A stretch of DNA of 64,000 bases from Pelagibius litoralis. GTDB taxonomy: Bacteria; Pseudomonadota; Alphaproteobacteria; Kiloniellales; Kiloniellaceae. The stretch's first letter is position 1. Each line of letters starts with the position of its first letter. Made by a program: the position numbers and the translations under genes. The stretch is from positions 1 to 64,000 of the forward strand of contig NZ_JAAQPH010000020.1 in assembly GCF_011683915.1 (NCBI RefSeq), in the 5' to 3' direction. Shown one piece after another: positions 17,328 through 25,854 of this stretch. The notes below the pieces were generated by a model. The model was given only the letters and a program-made list of their open reading frames with translations. It had not been told where the DNA came from and ran no database searches.

Positions 17328-17761
17328 GGGCTCGTTGCTTGTTGGGACTTTGTCGTAGGCGGGCAATGCCCCTCCGGCTCACGAGCCGATGTGCCCTACA
17401 GCAACATCTGTGACGCTAGGCAATTGTGACCTTGGCGTCAAGGTATCGAGTTGCTTGGACGCCGCCCTTCAATCGAACCGCCCGCCACGCAGCGATCCGG
17501 CAAGGGCAGCTCCGTCCACTTTTCAGTCGTTCAAGTTGCTCAGTCTGAATGGCTGGGTTGGGTCGATTTGAACCGCCTGTGGTGCCCTTGGCTGGGTCCC
17601 GCTCGGACCGCTGTCATCAGCAACAAGATTCAGCCAGAAGTGATCATCATGGTCCCTGAAGGCGGCGGCTTGTGAGCAAAAGGCGGCGGCTTTCAGGGCT
17701 CTCCTCTATTTTGGGATCGCAGGCGGCCTACCGCGAAATTGATCTGTGCTACACTCGTAGA
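17328..17761. other. intergenic with one repeat copy
   Basis: 434 bases between divergent genes. Holds repeat copy E (17557-17620); no other gene is supported. Confidence 0.5.
17557..17620 (+). repeat. dispersed intergenic repeat, copy E
   Basis: Diverged copy: GGGTCGATTTGAACCGCCTG, GTGGTGCCCTTGGCTGGGTC, CCGCTCGGACCGCTGTCAT. Recognisable by alignment with copy A, right block decayed. Confidence 0.6.
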
Positions 17762-18121
17762 ATGAATGCAGAAACGGAAATCGCCGAAGTGCTGCACACT
17801 TTGGAAGCTCGCTTATTGGACCCCCTAGTTCGATGCTCGCCGAGCGAGGTCGATCGCCTCTTGTCCGACGACTTCGTTGAATTCGGGAGCTCCGGTCGCG
17901 TTTACGACAAGGCGATCATGATAGAGGCTTTGCGCCAAGATCCGGGATTTGACGGCCCCCGTACGATCATCAACTTCAAGGCCCTCGAGCTTTCATCTTT
18001 GGTCGTGCTTGTCACCTACCGGATTCGCGAGACAGGTACCCTTCGAAGTTCGATTTGGCGGTCTAACGGGGAGCATTGGGAGATGGTATTTCATCAAGGG
18101 ACCTGTTCTGCGTCCGGGTAA
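17762..18121 (+). CDS. DUF4440 / SnoaL-like (NTF2 fold) protein
   Basis: 119 residues from ATG 17762; the frame continues upstream to 17672 but without family similarity. It has the DUF4440 pattern: a first helix HTLEARLLDPLVRCSPSEVD, then LLSDDFVEFGSSGRVYDK and the strand-rich LVTYRIRETGTLRSSIWRSN ending in WEMVFHQGT. NTF2-like single-domain proteins serve as small enzymes or ligand-binding dimers; the role is unknown here. Stands alone. Confidence 0.82.
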   Translation: MNAETEIAEVLHTLEARLLDPLVRCSPSEVDRLLSDDFVEFGSSGRVYDKAIMIEALRQDPGFDGPRTIINFKALELSSLVVLVTYRIRETGTLRSSIWRSNGEHWEMVFHQGTCSASG

Positions 18122-18186
18122 GTGGTGACGCCTTTCGGCTAGAAGCGGTCATCAGTGACGGGCGTGACAGTCCCAGAATGCACGCA

Positions 18187-18861
18187 CTAAGTTTTCGATT
18201 CCGGGCTACTCTGCCCCAGGCGCGACTCTGTCCCAGCCAGCAGCCGCTGAATGTTGGCACGATGCCGCACAATCACATAGATGCTACCTGCAGTCACCAA
18301 TAACTGATAGGGCAACGGTTGCTCCAAGCCATAGATGAGGGCGATCGCAGCCAACGCCGCTAGCATCGAACTAAGGGAAACAATCCGAGAAACAGCCAGC
18401 ACAATGCCAAAAACCGTCGCAGCACCTAAACCAACTGGCCAAGACATGGCCAGCAACACGCCTAGCCCCGTCGCAGCGGATTTGCCGCCTGTAAAGTTCA
18501 ACCAAATCGAACGGCCATGCCCCAACAACGCGGCAAGCCCGGCCAAGCAAACAGCCCAAGGCAGCCAGGTTTGCAGATCAAGCGCTGTCGGTGGCGTGAC
18601 GGACGGCAATGTATAGGACCAAGGATAAAACCAGCGGGCAAAGACGATCGCCCCCGCACCTTTCAGCACATCTACTAAGAGCACCACCAACGCAGGCCAT
18701 TTCCCCAGGGTTCGCAATACGTTCGTTGCACCAGTGGATCTGGAGCCATGCTCTCGGATATCGATGCCCTTGAGCAGTTTCCCCGCCAGATAGCCCGTGG
18801 GCGTAGAGCCGAACAGATAAGCGATCGCCAAACCAACCACACTCGCTATCCAGAAAACCAT
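18187..18861 (-). CDS. plsY: glycerol-3-phosphate acyltransferase PlsY, cyanobacterium-like
   Basis: 224 residues from the ATG at 18861, with GAGGTGG five bases upstream; an upstream in-frame GTG (18870) is less likely. PlsY transfers an acyl group from acyl phosphate to glycerol-3-phosphate at the inner membrane. The three conserved motifs are present: YLFGSTPTGYLAGKLLKGID, HGSRSTGATNVLR and LGHGRSIWLNFTGGKSAATG. The wording of the motifs (GSTPTGYLAGK, LNFTGGKSAATGLGVLLAMS, RHRANIQRLLAGTE) is that of cyanobacterial PlsY and not of the shorter alphaproteobacterial form. With its isolated position this suggests transfer. It may be a second copy beside a native plsY elsewhere. Confidence 0.92.
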   Translation of the reverse strand: MVFWIASVVGLAIAYLFGSTPTGYLAGKLLKGIDIREHGSRSTGATNVLRTLGKWPALVVLLVDVLKGAGAIVFARWFYPWSYTLPSVTPPTALDLQTWLPWAVCLAGLAALLGHGRSIWLNFTGGKSAATGLGVLLAMSWPVGLGAATVFGIVLAVSRIVSLSSMLAALAAIALIYGLEQPLPYQLLVTAGSIYVIVRHRANIQRLLAGTESRLGQSSPESKT

Positions 18862-19419
18862 GGGATCCACCTCGACGCACTGATTTCAGGCAATCATCAA
18901 TTGGTCGTCTAGGGCACATACGATCATTTGACTAACTTAGTCGGATAACCGTTTCGACCGCTTCCCGGTCGTTCCGACCGCCCAATGCCGCTGGCCGCTT
19001 CGGGTCGACTTGAGCCGCTTGTGGTGGCCTCGACTGGCCTTGCTCGACCCACCGCCGTCGGCGGCAAGGTTCGGCCAGAAACGGTCATTGAATAACGAGA
19101 GTCTTAAAGACCGCATTGAGCCCATCACGGACGCCGTGCGTGACCGCGCTTACCCGCCGTCTTCGGTATCCAGACAAACACAATGTCAGGCTGGTTGAGG
19201 GAAGAAAAGTACGCTTTACGGTATGAATTTGCGTAGCGGTACAGCCGAGGGGCCTCCTTTTTTATGGATTTTTCCACCCGCCGGAACGGCCCCCTCCGGA
19301 TGGGGTAAGCATTGCCGCGCAAAGGAGCGGGAGTCAGCAAGACGCGGAGCGATGCATAGGTTTCTCCTTAACTGCTGTGGTGGCTCGACCGCTGTGCGGG
19401 AGCTCTCGTTGCGATCCGG
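18862..19419. other. intergenic with one full repeat copy
   Basis: 558 bases between the plsY start and the MarR gene end. It contains repeat copy F (18991-19090). No gene supported in the rest. Confidence 0.5.
18991..19090 (+). repeat. dispersed intergenic repeat, copy F (most complete)
   Basis: Full-length copy of about 100 bases: CTGGCCGCTTCGGGTCGACT, TGAGCCGCTTGTGGTGGCCT, TCGACCCACCGCCGTCGG, CGGCAAGGTTCGGCCAGAAA and CGGTCATTG. It aligns end to end with copies A and G. Confidence 0.85.
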
Positions 19420-19929
19420 CTAAGCTGGCGGTTCGGTCGCCCGTCGACGGCGCTTGCGCGGGGTGGCGGCTTTCGCAAGGGTCTTTGCATGGCCTCGGCC
19501 AGGGCCCCGACCGCCAAGCTGGTCGCGCAGCTTGTGGGTCAGTCTTGCCAGCGCTTCAGCATCCTCGGCACCGATCGCATTTTCGATGATCACGTCCACC
19601 TCGCGCCAAGCGGCTTTGACATCCTTAAGAAGCGCGCGGCCGCTGTCGGACAGACGCAGCACGTTGCTACGCAACTCATCCGGGTTCGTCGTGCGGAGGA
19701 TGAAGCCTGCTTCGATCAGCCGGGCCGACATCGTGCTCATGCTCGCGGCGCTGACGTCGAACTCGCGCGCAAGCTCGACCTGTGACACCGACCCCATGCG
19801 GTGGAGGGCGTCTAGGACCCGCGCTTGCCGCGGTCTGACGCCGAGCGGCGAAAGCTGAATCCGCAGCCGCTCCTCCAACAAATCGGCGGAGTGCAGCAGC
19901 AGGTGGAATCTCGAGCCTTGACTTAACAT
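19420..19929 (-). CDS. MarR-family transcriptional regulator
   Basis: 169 residues from ATG 19929; the frame is open upstream to 20154 but lacks similarity. Winged-helix core: ERLRIQLSPLGVRPRQARVL, then SVSQVELAREFDVSAASMSTMSARLIEAGFI (recognition helix) and the wing RTTNPDELRSNVLRLSDSG. The C-terminal tail is rich in Arg/Lys (ATPRKRRRR). The start codon is preceded by an AT-rich stretch, CTAATAATTAATATCC, with CTAAT/ATTAG half sites, a plausible autoregulatory operator. It is divergent from the YHYH operon (20015 onward), so control of that operon is possible. Confidence 0.88.
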   Translation of the reverse strand: MLSQGSRFHLLLHSADLLEERLRIQLSPLGVRPRQARVLDALHRMGSVSQVELAREFDVSAASMSTMSARLIEAGFILRTTNPDELRSNVLRLSDSGRALLKDVKAAWREVDVIIENAIGAEDAEALARLTHKLRDQLGGRGPGRGHAKTLAKAATPRKRRRRATEPPA

Positions 19930-20014
19930 ACTAATAATTAATATCCTAACGATTAGCTGCCCGCAAGGCACATTTGCCTCGGCAAGCGAGATTCCCTCTC
20001 GCAGAAGGCGCACG

Positions 20015-20277
20015 ATGATCAGATATTTTTTTTGGCCACATGTCTTTCGATCGCCTGCACTGGGCCGGCATCGGCGCAGGAGACCGGCATGAGCTTCTTC
20101 GTCACAAGCCAAAACCCGGGCAAGGGGGCCGACCTTGACGGTGCTGACGCTCATTGTACCGCCCTCGCCGAGGCCGCTGGCGTGATGGGCCGGATCTGGG
20201 CCACCTATTTGTTGTCGCGCCGTTCCGTAGCGGGTGGCACGTGTACCTACCAGCCCAAACGCAAGGATGACCCATGA
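20015..20277 (+). pseudogene. exported lectin-like protein, broken at a T8 run and truncated
   Basis: ATG 20015 has AGAAGGCG nine bases upstream and begins MIRYFF, then a run of eight T (20026-20033) shifts the frame. With one T more, the frame would join LATCLSIACTGPASAQETGM into a proper signal peptide and continue MSFFVTSQNPGKGADLDGAD, AHCTALAEAAG. That is the start of a family of secreted proteins annotated as lectins. After GRIWATYL the family sequence ends and the frame closes at 20277, overlapping the next gene by four bases. So there are two defects: a homopolymer frameshift and a lost C-terminal half. The frame from TTG 20032 could still give an unexported 81-residue peptide. Confidence 0.7.
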
Positions 20278-20915
20278 TACGCTCCATCGCAGCCATGACG
20301 CTCATGTCTTTATCGCCAGCCGTCGCCTGCGCGGAGCCCTACTCAGCGGACGTCTGGGCCGACAACTGGTTTGAGATGCGGATCGACGGCGTCCAAGTCG
20401 CCCAGGACAGCGTGCCGATTACGACGGAGCGGTCCTTCAATGCCGAAAGCTTCCAGTTCGAGGCCGAGCCCCCCTTTGTCATCGGCATCGTGGCGAAGGA
20501 CTTCATGGAGAACGATACGGGGCTCGAGTACATCGGCACGCGGCGCCAGCAAATGGGAGACGGTGGCGTTATCCTGCAGATCAAGGATGCCTTGGGCGAA
20601 ACGGTCGCCGTCAGCAATGCGGCCTGGCAATGTCTCGTCATTCACTCGGCGCCTTTGGACAAGTCTTGCGAACGGGAAGCTGATCCGGTGGCGGGCGTTG
20701 GCGCCTGCACCTTTGACGCCATGGAGGAGCCTGCGAACTGGGACCAGGCAGGCTTCGATGCGTCGGATTGGCCGCAGGCAGATGTGTATTCCGAACGCGA
20801 GGTCAGCCCGAAGGACGGGTATGACGAAGTCGAGTGGTCTGACGCCGCCCAACTGATTTGGGGGCCGGATCTTGAACAGAGCAATACGGTTCTGTGCCGG
20901 TTGACGGTCGAGTAG
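20274..20915 (+). CDS. exported protein of unknown function in YHYH operon
   Basis: 213 residues with a signal peptide (MTLMSLSPAVACA-EPY). The mature part starts SADVWADNWFEMRIDGVQVA and contains IGIVAKDFMENDTGLEYIGT, GGVILQIKD and three or four cysteines, ending LIWGPDLEQSNTVLCRLTV. It resembles conserved secreted proteins found next to YHYH-domain genes; no activity is known. It overlaps the broken lectin-like gene by ATGA and precedes the YHYH gene by 37 bases, forming an operon. Confidence 0.75.
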   Translation: MIRSIAAMTLMSLSPAVACAEPYSADVWADNWFEMRIDGVQVAQDSVPITTERSFNAESFQFEAEPPFVIGIVAKDFMENDTGLEYIGTRRQQMGDGGVILQIKDALGETVAVSNAAWQCLVIHSAPLDKSCEREADPVAGVGACTFDAMEEPANWDQAGFDASDWPQADVYSEREVSPKDGYDEVEWSDAAQLIWGPDLEQSNTVLCRLTVE

Positions 20916-20952
20916 CCGCTGCAATCGATCTGCCTGCTTTGGATTTGGACAT

Positions 20953-21927
20953 ATGAGCATCAAGATGACCCGTTCCACGCTGTTTGTGACGACCGCCCTT
21001 CTGGGAATTGGCGGTGCCTTGGCTGCGGCCGCCCATGAAGATCACTGCGCCGCGGTTGCCGCATCGGTTGCCGAGGCGGGTTTTGGCGACAGTGTCACGG
21101 TCACCTGCACGGACGAACACGCGATTATTCGATCCGACACCTATCCCGATCACACGATGATGACGGGAATCGTCGGAACGAATGAACAGGTGCCGGTGCC
21201 AGCTGAATATGGCGCGCCGATCCTGCTGGAGCCGCGCCTGGGCGACACGCCGCTGACCCGCGACGCGGCACTGGGCGTGGCGGTAAATGGGGTGCCAATC
21301 TACGACTACACCGCCGGCGGTGAGATGAGCCAGGAAGACCTGGCCCATCACCAGACTCGTCACGATACGGTTCAGACGGGGCAGCTCGATGTCTGTGGCG
21401 GCCATGCCGGGCGCGGCGACGATTATCACTATCACGCCAAGCCGACCTGCATGATCGAACAGATGGCCAATGCCGGGCACGATGCCATTATCGGTTGGGC
21501 GTTCGATGGCTTTCCCATCTATGGCGACAACAATCCGGATGGGACCGTGATTGCCGAGGGCGATCTGGGAGTGTGCAACGGCCAGGCCGACGACACGTTC
21601 GGCTATCGCTACCACACTTCGGCGGAGGCCCCTTACATCGTGCAATGCCTGATGGGCGAGGTGCCCGAGTTCGATGGCCTTCCACGGGTGCGGCCGCTCT
21701 CCGCTGCCGATGGGGGCGGGACAGCCCCCGGACGACCGCCTGAGGGCGGGGTCGAAAACCTCGACTTCTCGGAAGAGAGCGATGGACGCCGGAGCATGGA
21801 CTACAGCTACCGGGGCCAAGACTACTACATCCGCTACGCGCCGTCAGATACAGACGGATGCTACGATTTTGTCACGCGAACGGTCAGCAATGGCGGGGAG
21901 ATACATACCGGAGAGTACTGTCGCTGA
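20953..21927 (+). CDS. exported YHYH-domain protein
   Basis: 324 residues with a signal peptide (LFVTTALLGIGGALAAAA-HED). The name-giving motif is present as GRGDDYHYHAKPTC near 155, followed by AIIGWAFDGFPIYGDNN and YRYHTSAEAPYIVQCLMGE, the usual order of the YHYH domain. The histidine-rich core and paired cysteines suggest a metal-binding extracellular or periplasmic protein; no enzymatic function is established. Last gene of the three-gene operon starting at 20015. A C-terminal extension after about 250 (GGGTAPGRPPEGG linker) is less conserved. Confidence 0.88.
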   Translation: MSIKMTRSTLFVTTALLGIGGALAAAAHEDHCAAVAASVAEAGFGDSVTVTCTDEHAIIRSDTYPDHTMMTGIVGTNEQVPVPAEYGAPILLEPRLGDTPLTRDAALGVAVNGVPIYDYTAGGEMSQEDLAHHQTRHDTVQTGQLDVCGGHAGRGDDYHYHAKPTCMIEQMANAGHDAIIGWAFDGFPIYGDNNPDGTVIAEGDLGVCNGQADDTFGYRYHTSAEAPYIVQCLMGEVPEFDGLPRVRPLSAADGGGTAPGRPPEGGVENLDFSEESDGRRSMDYSYRGQDYYIRYAPSDTDGCYDFVTRTVSNGGEIHTGEYCR

Positions 21928-22467
21928 CCACGTCAGTATCCTAATTGAAAGGCATGTAGGTCGTGCTTTGGGCACTGCCGGCTCACTACTGAGTTCTCAG
22001 CGTAGCGAACTTCTGCTTCCCAGTTATACCTTCGACGTTTCGGCAGGTGCAGCGAACGGCAGCTTCGTCCCGCACCGCAGTCATTCAACTGGTCAGGGTC
22101 GAACGACTGCTTGGGGTCGACTTGAGCCGCTTGTGGTGGCCTCCGCTGGACCCTTCTCGGCCCCGCCGATGGCTGCGTCTCGGTTCGGCCATGAAGGGCC
22201 GTTCGTTTGAGGCGCTCGCAACGTCGGCTTTCTGGTCCGAAGGCAGATGCTCGAAGATCGCTGCAGGGACGGTGAAAAATGACCCTTCGGGGCATATCAC
22301 TGTTCAATTGCTGTTTTCCGGATTACGGTCAATGAGTCACGCGCGAATGGATGGCTTATCCGTGACATCATGGTTCAACGTCGCTCGCCAGTATGGCCAG
22401 TATGAACGTCGGTCATCTCTTATGACGAAAACCTACCTAAGGTTTACAGCCGGAACTGGAATCGAGG
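21928..22467. other. intergenic with one full repeat copy
   Basis: 540 bases between two rightward genes. Repeat copy G covers 22111-22209; no gene supported elsewhere. Confidence 0.5.
22111..22209 (+). repeat. dispersed intergenic repeat, copy G
   Basis: TTGGGGTCGACTTGAGCCGC, TTGTGGTGGCCTCCGCTGGA, then a diverged middle and CGGTTCGGCCATGAAGGGCC, GTTCGTTTG. Nearly full length. Confidence 0.8.
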
Positions 22468-23244
22468 ATGGCGGTGCTTCAGGATGAAATGGTCCGTCAG
22501 GGCGGACTCCTCTTTCACTGGCGGAGCTTTATTCCGCTGATGCTGGCCCCGGTAGCGCTTGCAGCGATCTGGGAGTTCGGCGTTTTTGATTTCTGGTTTG
22601 GCGAGGCGGGCGAGGAAGCGTGGGTTCTGTTCTGCTTTTTCTTGGCAGTTGCGGGACAGACTATTCGCGTTCATATCGTGGGGCATGTACCGCCGGGTAC
22701 CTCAGGACGAAACACCCGACTGCAGCGAGCAGACGAGCTAAACACCTCGGGTTTCTACTCAATCTGCAGACACCCTCTGTATCTTGCCAACTTCATCGTC
22801 TTCGCGGGTATTCTGCTTGCGGTGCAAGTATGGTGGTTCGTTCTGGTAGGCGTCCTCGCGTTCTGGGTTTACTACGAACGCATCATGGCTGCGGAAGAGG
22901 CATTTCTGCACCAACGATTTGGTCAGGCCTTCGAAGATTGGGCAAAGGCGACGCCCGCATTCATTCCGGTAGTAAGCCGCTGGCGATCACCGGAACGGAC
23001 ACTTTCATGGAAGACCATCCTGCGGCGCGAACCCTACGGCTATTTTGCGATCATCGCGGTTTTCTTTGTCATGGAAGTCATGAGCGACCTGGTCGTGGAA
23101 GGCGATTCACTGGAGCAATGGCTGCACACAGACTTTATCTGGCCAACTCTGTTCGCTGTTGGCGCGATCGTATTTGTGGTTTTGCGCACGCTCAAAAAAA
23201 CGACAAGGCTGTTCTCAATCACCTCGCCAGAGAATGACTCTTAG
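22468..23244 (+). CDS. isoprenylcysteine-methyltransferase-family (ICMT/PEMT-like) membrane protein
   Basis: 258 residues; ATG 22468 is used, though ATG 22489 seven codons later is equally placed. About six hydrophobic helices. The SAM-binding signature of the ICMT/PEMT superfamily lies in the middle: LNTSGFYSICRHPLYLANFI, then YYERIMAAEEAFLHQRFG and FEDWAKATPAFIP. Members O- or N-methylate lipids or prenyl cysteines in the membrane; in bacteria the substrates are often lipids. A C-terminal pair of extra helices (about 185-250) goes beyond the core. No operon partner. Confidence 0.85.
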   Translation: MAVLQDEMVRQGGLLFHWRSFIPLMLAPVALAAIWEFGVFDFWFGEAGEEAWVLFCFFLAVAGQTIRVHIVGHVPPGTSGRNTRLQRADELNTSGFYSICRHPLYLANFIVFAGILLAVQVWWFVLVGVLAFWVYYERIMAAEEAFLHQRFGQAFEDWAKATPAFIPVVSRWRSPERTLSWKTILRREPYGYFAIIAVFFVMEVMSDLVVEGDSLEQWLHTDFIWPTLFAVGAIVFVVLRTLKKTTRLFSITSPENDS

Positions 23245-23480
23245 CTCTTCTGTGGCCAAGTGGACGCCCTAACCCCGATGCTCCCGCTGCAACTAAATCG
23301 GACGCCTGTCGGGCGAAACATCTGACTCAAACTCGAAAAAGCTCCTGTTGTGTCGGTTGGTTTCTCACTGCGGGCGCCCGTCTGCACCTCCAATACTGGC
23401 TCTTCTTGCCCGTTCCGCCCATGCATGCTCGACGGTGAGTCTGCCATACGAAAATGGACGTTCGCGCTAGCAAGCCTAAC

Positions 23481-23517
23481 CGGCCGCCATGGGTCGACAT
23501 GAGCCATTTGTGATGGC
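23481..23517 (+). repeat. dispersed intergenic repeat, partial copy H
   Basis: Left block only: CCGCCATGGGTCGACATGAG, CCATTTGTGATGGC. It is cut off exactly where the truncated solute-binding-protein fragment begins (23513). Confidence 0.6.
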
Positions 23518-23735
23518 TTCAGAAGAGCTTGTGGTTGTTGCAACCGGGGGAGGATTCGGCGATGCCTTGAAGGAGCACTTCTACGACCCCTTCACCGCTG
23601 CGACCGGCATCGAGATAGTCACGGTACCGGCCGCCGTTGCCGAGCAGAATGCCAAACTGCGTGCCATGCGCAAGGCCGGAGATGTCGAATACGACGTGTT
23701 GACCACGACTGCTATGGCGGTCGTGTCGGACGGCG
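23513..23735 (+). pseudogene. extracellular solute-binding protein fragment (spermidine/putrescine type)
   Basis: Reads ASEELVVVATGGGFGDALKE, then FYDPFTAATGIEIVTVPAA and EQNAKLRAMRKAGDVEYDVL. This is the N-terminal mature part of a periplasmic binding protein of the PotD-like group, about 70 residues of an expected 340. The signal peptide is missing at the left, where repeat copy H abuts, and unrelated sequence replaces the rest after about 23735. It is dead, and marks a deletion on both sides. Confidence 0.75.
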
Positions 23736-23792
23736 ATGTCGAGTGTTGTCATCTCTTCCTGCTGGCTCACAGGCGACCGCTGACTCACGACA

Positions 23793-24617
23793 CTAAGATG
23801 AATTCATCGCGTCGAGCGCCTGATCGAGCAGAGCCGGAGAGGATGCGCTTACGAGGCTCCCGGCAAAGACTAGCTCATCAGTGCAACCGCGCATGTCGGC
23901 GACACAGCCACCGGCCTCACGGACGCAGGGGATCAACGCCGCGCTGTCCCAGGGCTGCATGATCGCGTCGATGGCAAGGTCGATCCGTCCCCGGCAAACC
24001 AGGGCGTGCTGGACGCAGTCACCCAGGACGCGCAGCTTTCGCGCATGCCGAACGAGGGAGGCCAGACTGTAGGGCGCCGCACCATCGTTGGCTTGAATCT
24101 CGGTGGCATGGAGACCGGAGGTCGACACGAAGGCGTCCTGAAGTTGCACCACCTCGCTGACCCGAACCCGGACAGGCGGCTCGTCATCGATCTCCAACCA
24201 GCAGCCGCAGCCCACGGCAGCGGAGATCGTCTCTCCAAGAGCTGGGAGATGGATCACTCCGACGACGGGCTCCCCGTCGCGAAGCAGGGCGATCAGCGTT
24301 CCGTACATCGGTGAGCCGACCGAGAACGGCGTCGTGCCGTCGAGCGGATCGACGACCCACTGATCGCCAAGTGCGGGCTTCGCCTCTCCGCCAAACTCCT
24401 CTCCAAGCACCGGCGCGCCGGCATATGCGGCTTCAAGCCGTTTGCGGATGTGGGTCTCGGCCTCGGTGTCCGCCTGCGTTACCTCCGTCCCGTCCGACTT
24501 GAAGCGCGTCACGATCTTGTGACGCCATGACTGGATGATCACACCGGCTTCGACCGCGATTTCGATCGCGAGGCGGCGTGCATCGTCTAGCTCTTTGTTC
24601 CCGTCCTTGGAGGTCAC
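23793..24617 (-). CDS. inositol-monophosphatase-family phosphatase (HisN-like)
   Basis: 274 residues from GTG 24617, with AGGAGAGG about a dozen bases upstream. Magnesium-dependent sugar-phosphatase motifs: GEEFGG near 72, DPLDGTTPFSVGSPMYG near 91 and the C-terminal WDSAALIPCVREAGG. The early strand FKSDGTEVTQADTEAE fits too. The DGTTPFSVG wording with YGTLIAL after it is closest to the histidinol-phosphate phosphatase (HisN) subgroup, but inositol phosphatase or another sugar phosphatase cannot be excluded. Neighbours are pseudogenes, so context does not help. Confidence 0.88.
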   Translation of the reverse strand: MTSKDGNKELDDARRLAIEIAVEAGVIIQSWRHKIVTRFKSDGTEVTQADTEAETHIRKRLEAAYAGAPVLGEEFGGEAKPALGDQWVVDPLDGTTPFSVGSPMYGTLIALLRDGEPVVGVIHLPALGETISAAVGCGCWLEIDDEPPVRVRVSEVVQLQDAFVSTSGLHATEIQANDGAAPYSLASLVRHARKLRVLGDCVQHALVCRGRIDLAIDAIMQPWDSAALIPCVREAGGCVADMRGCTDELVFAGSLVSASSPALLDQALDAMNSS

Positions 24618-24901
24618 TTGATTCGAGCCTCTCCTAAAGAACCTAATTGAGTTGGCGCCGTCGATACTGTCCGCTATCCGTCGGCAAGCTGGTGCCGGCC
24701 CGGCGCAAACCTAGTGTATCGACCTCAGAGCGCTAGCGACACTGTGCAAATCTTGAGTGCCTTCAATCGGGGTGTCTGGATACTGTCTCGACCGCCATGC
24801 GAGTTACCGGACAACTCGCGAAACGGCGGTTCTCAGCCAACAAGGGGCAGGAGGCAGGTTGCCCCCCGCCAACAGCCGAAAAAGACCACAATGATAATCC
24901 C

Positions 24902-25251
24902 CTAGGACTCCGTCCAGATACGTCTCTTGTTCACATCTTCCTTCGCTCGAAAGGACGCCTCCAGGTCAAGGTCGTACCGGTTTGCCACCGCACAAACATA
25001 GATCAGGATGTCGGCTAGCTCGGATCCGACCTCTTCGCCGGGAACGTCAACCTTGAGTCCCTCCCGGGTACGGACGGCTCGCTACCCTCCACATGGCCGG
25101 CGACCAAACTGTACTTCCCATCTTCGTATCCCGTATTGAACCGCCGCAGCATCAAGACCGCATCGCCTTGGAACAGCACGAGATGAACTTCGCAGATCAG
25201 TCTGAATCCGGCCATACGTGACTTCCCAATTGGAGAACAATAATAGAACAT
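24902..25251 (-). pseudogene. scar of a NUDIX hydrolase and a MazG-like pyrophosphatase
   Basis: The start of the scar (25251 down to about 25075) gives [44 protein letters not shown], the N-terminal half of a NUDIX domain up to the first Glu of the Nudix box. Then the reading moves to another frame, giving [40 protein letters not shown] and AKEDVNKRRIWTES with a stop at 24902, the C-terminal part of a MazG-like NTP pyrophosphohydrolase. Both pieces are incomplete and out of frame with each other, so a deletion has joined two neighbouring nucleotide-cleaning genes. Confidence 0.7.
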
Positions 25252-25854
25252 TGCGATGTTGGTGCAAGCCCATTTGGAGGTTCGAATGGCTGCGCCCCGC
25301 CGTGCGCGACGCTATGCGAAGGGCCGCTTTCTGATCCATGATCAGACCTTTCCTAAGAGCACGATAAACGGCGGCTACTGGCCGATCTGAGACCAATTCA
25401 AATGGCCCTAGGCAACTCGTCTCTGCAATTCATTATCACTGGCGCAAACGTCAACTTTCGAGTCGTCAACCGGTCGTCCAATGGTGGCAGCCGGCTAGAC
25501 GGTTGAACGCCATGACCTGACATTTGGCAAGTCTTCCTGAAGCTGGCTCAGAGATCCAAGGGCATAGTTCGCAAAAAAAGAACTTCTGCTCTTTGAAGGC
25601 GCAGAATCGGAGCGTGAATACCGCGCAGCCCAGCGCTAAATTCGCGCAGGAAATCCAGGCGCTTAAGTTTCGCCGCTTCGATCAGTAAGCTCTACCTTCG
25701 AAATACGTACTAAGAATCAACAAGATAAATGCATAGCAGCATTGGTGGCATAGTAGTTGCAGCCATACCTACCGTGAATGTGCTGGAGCGACACCAAGAA
25801 GAACAACGCACCCAGCCAAAGGGAAACGATTTAAAAAATAGAGGAGGCTGTCAC
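25252..25854. other. intergenic, no gene seen
   Basis: About 600 bases between the NUDIX/MazG scar and the truncated solute-binding-protein gene. No convincing gene, repeat or hairpin; it should hold the promoter of the rightward gene. Confidence 0.45.
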
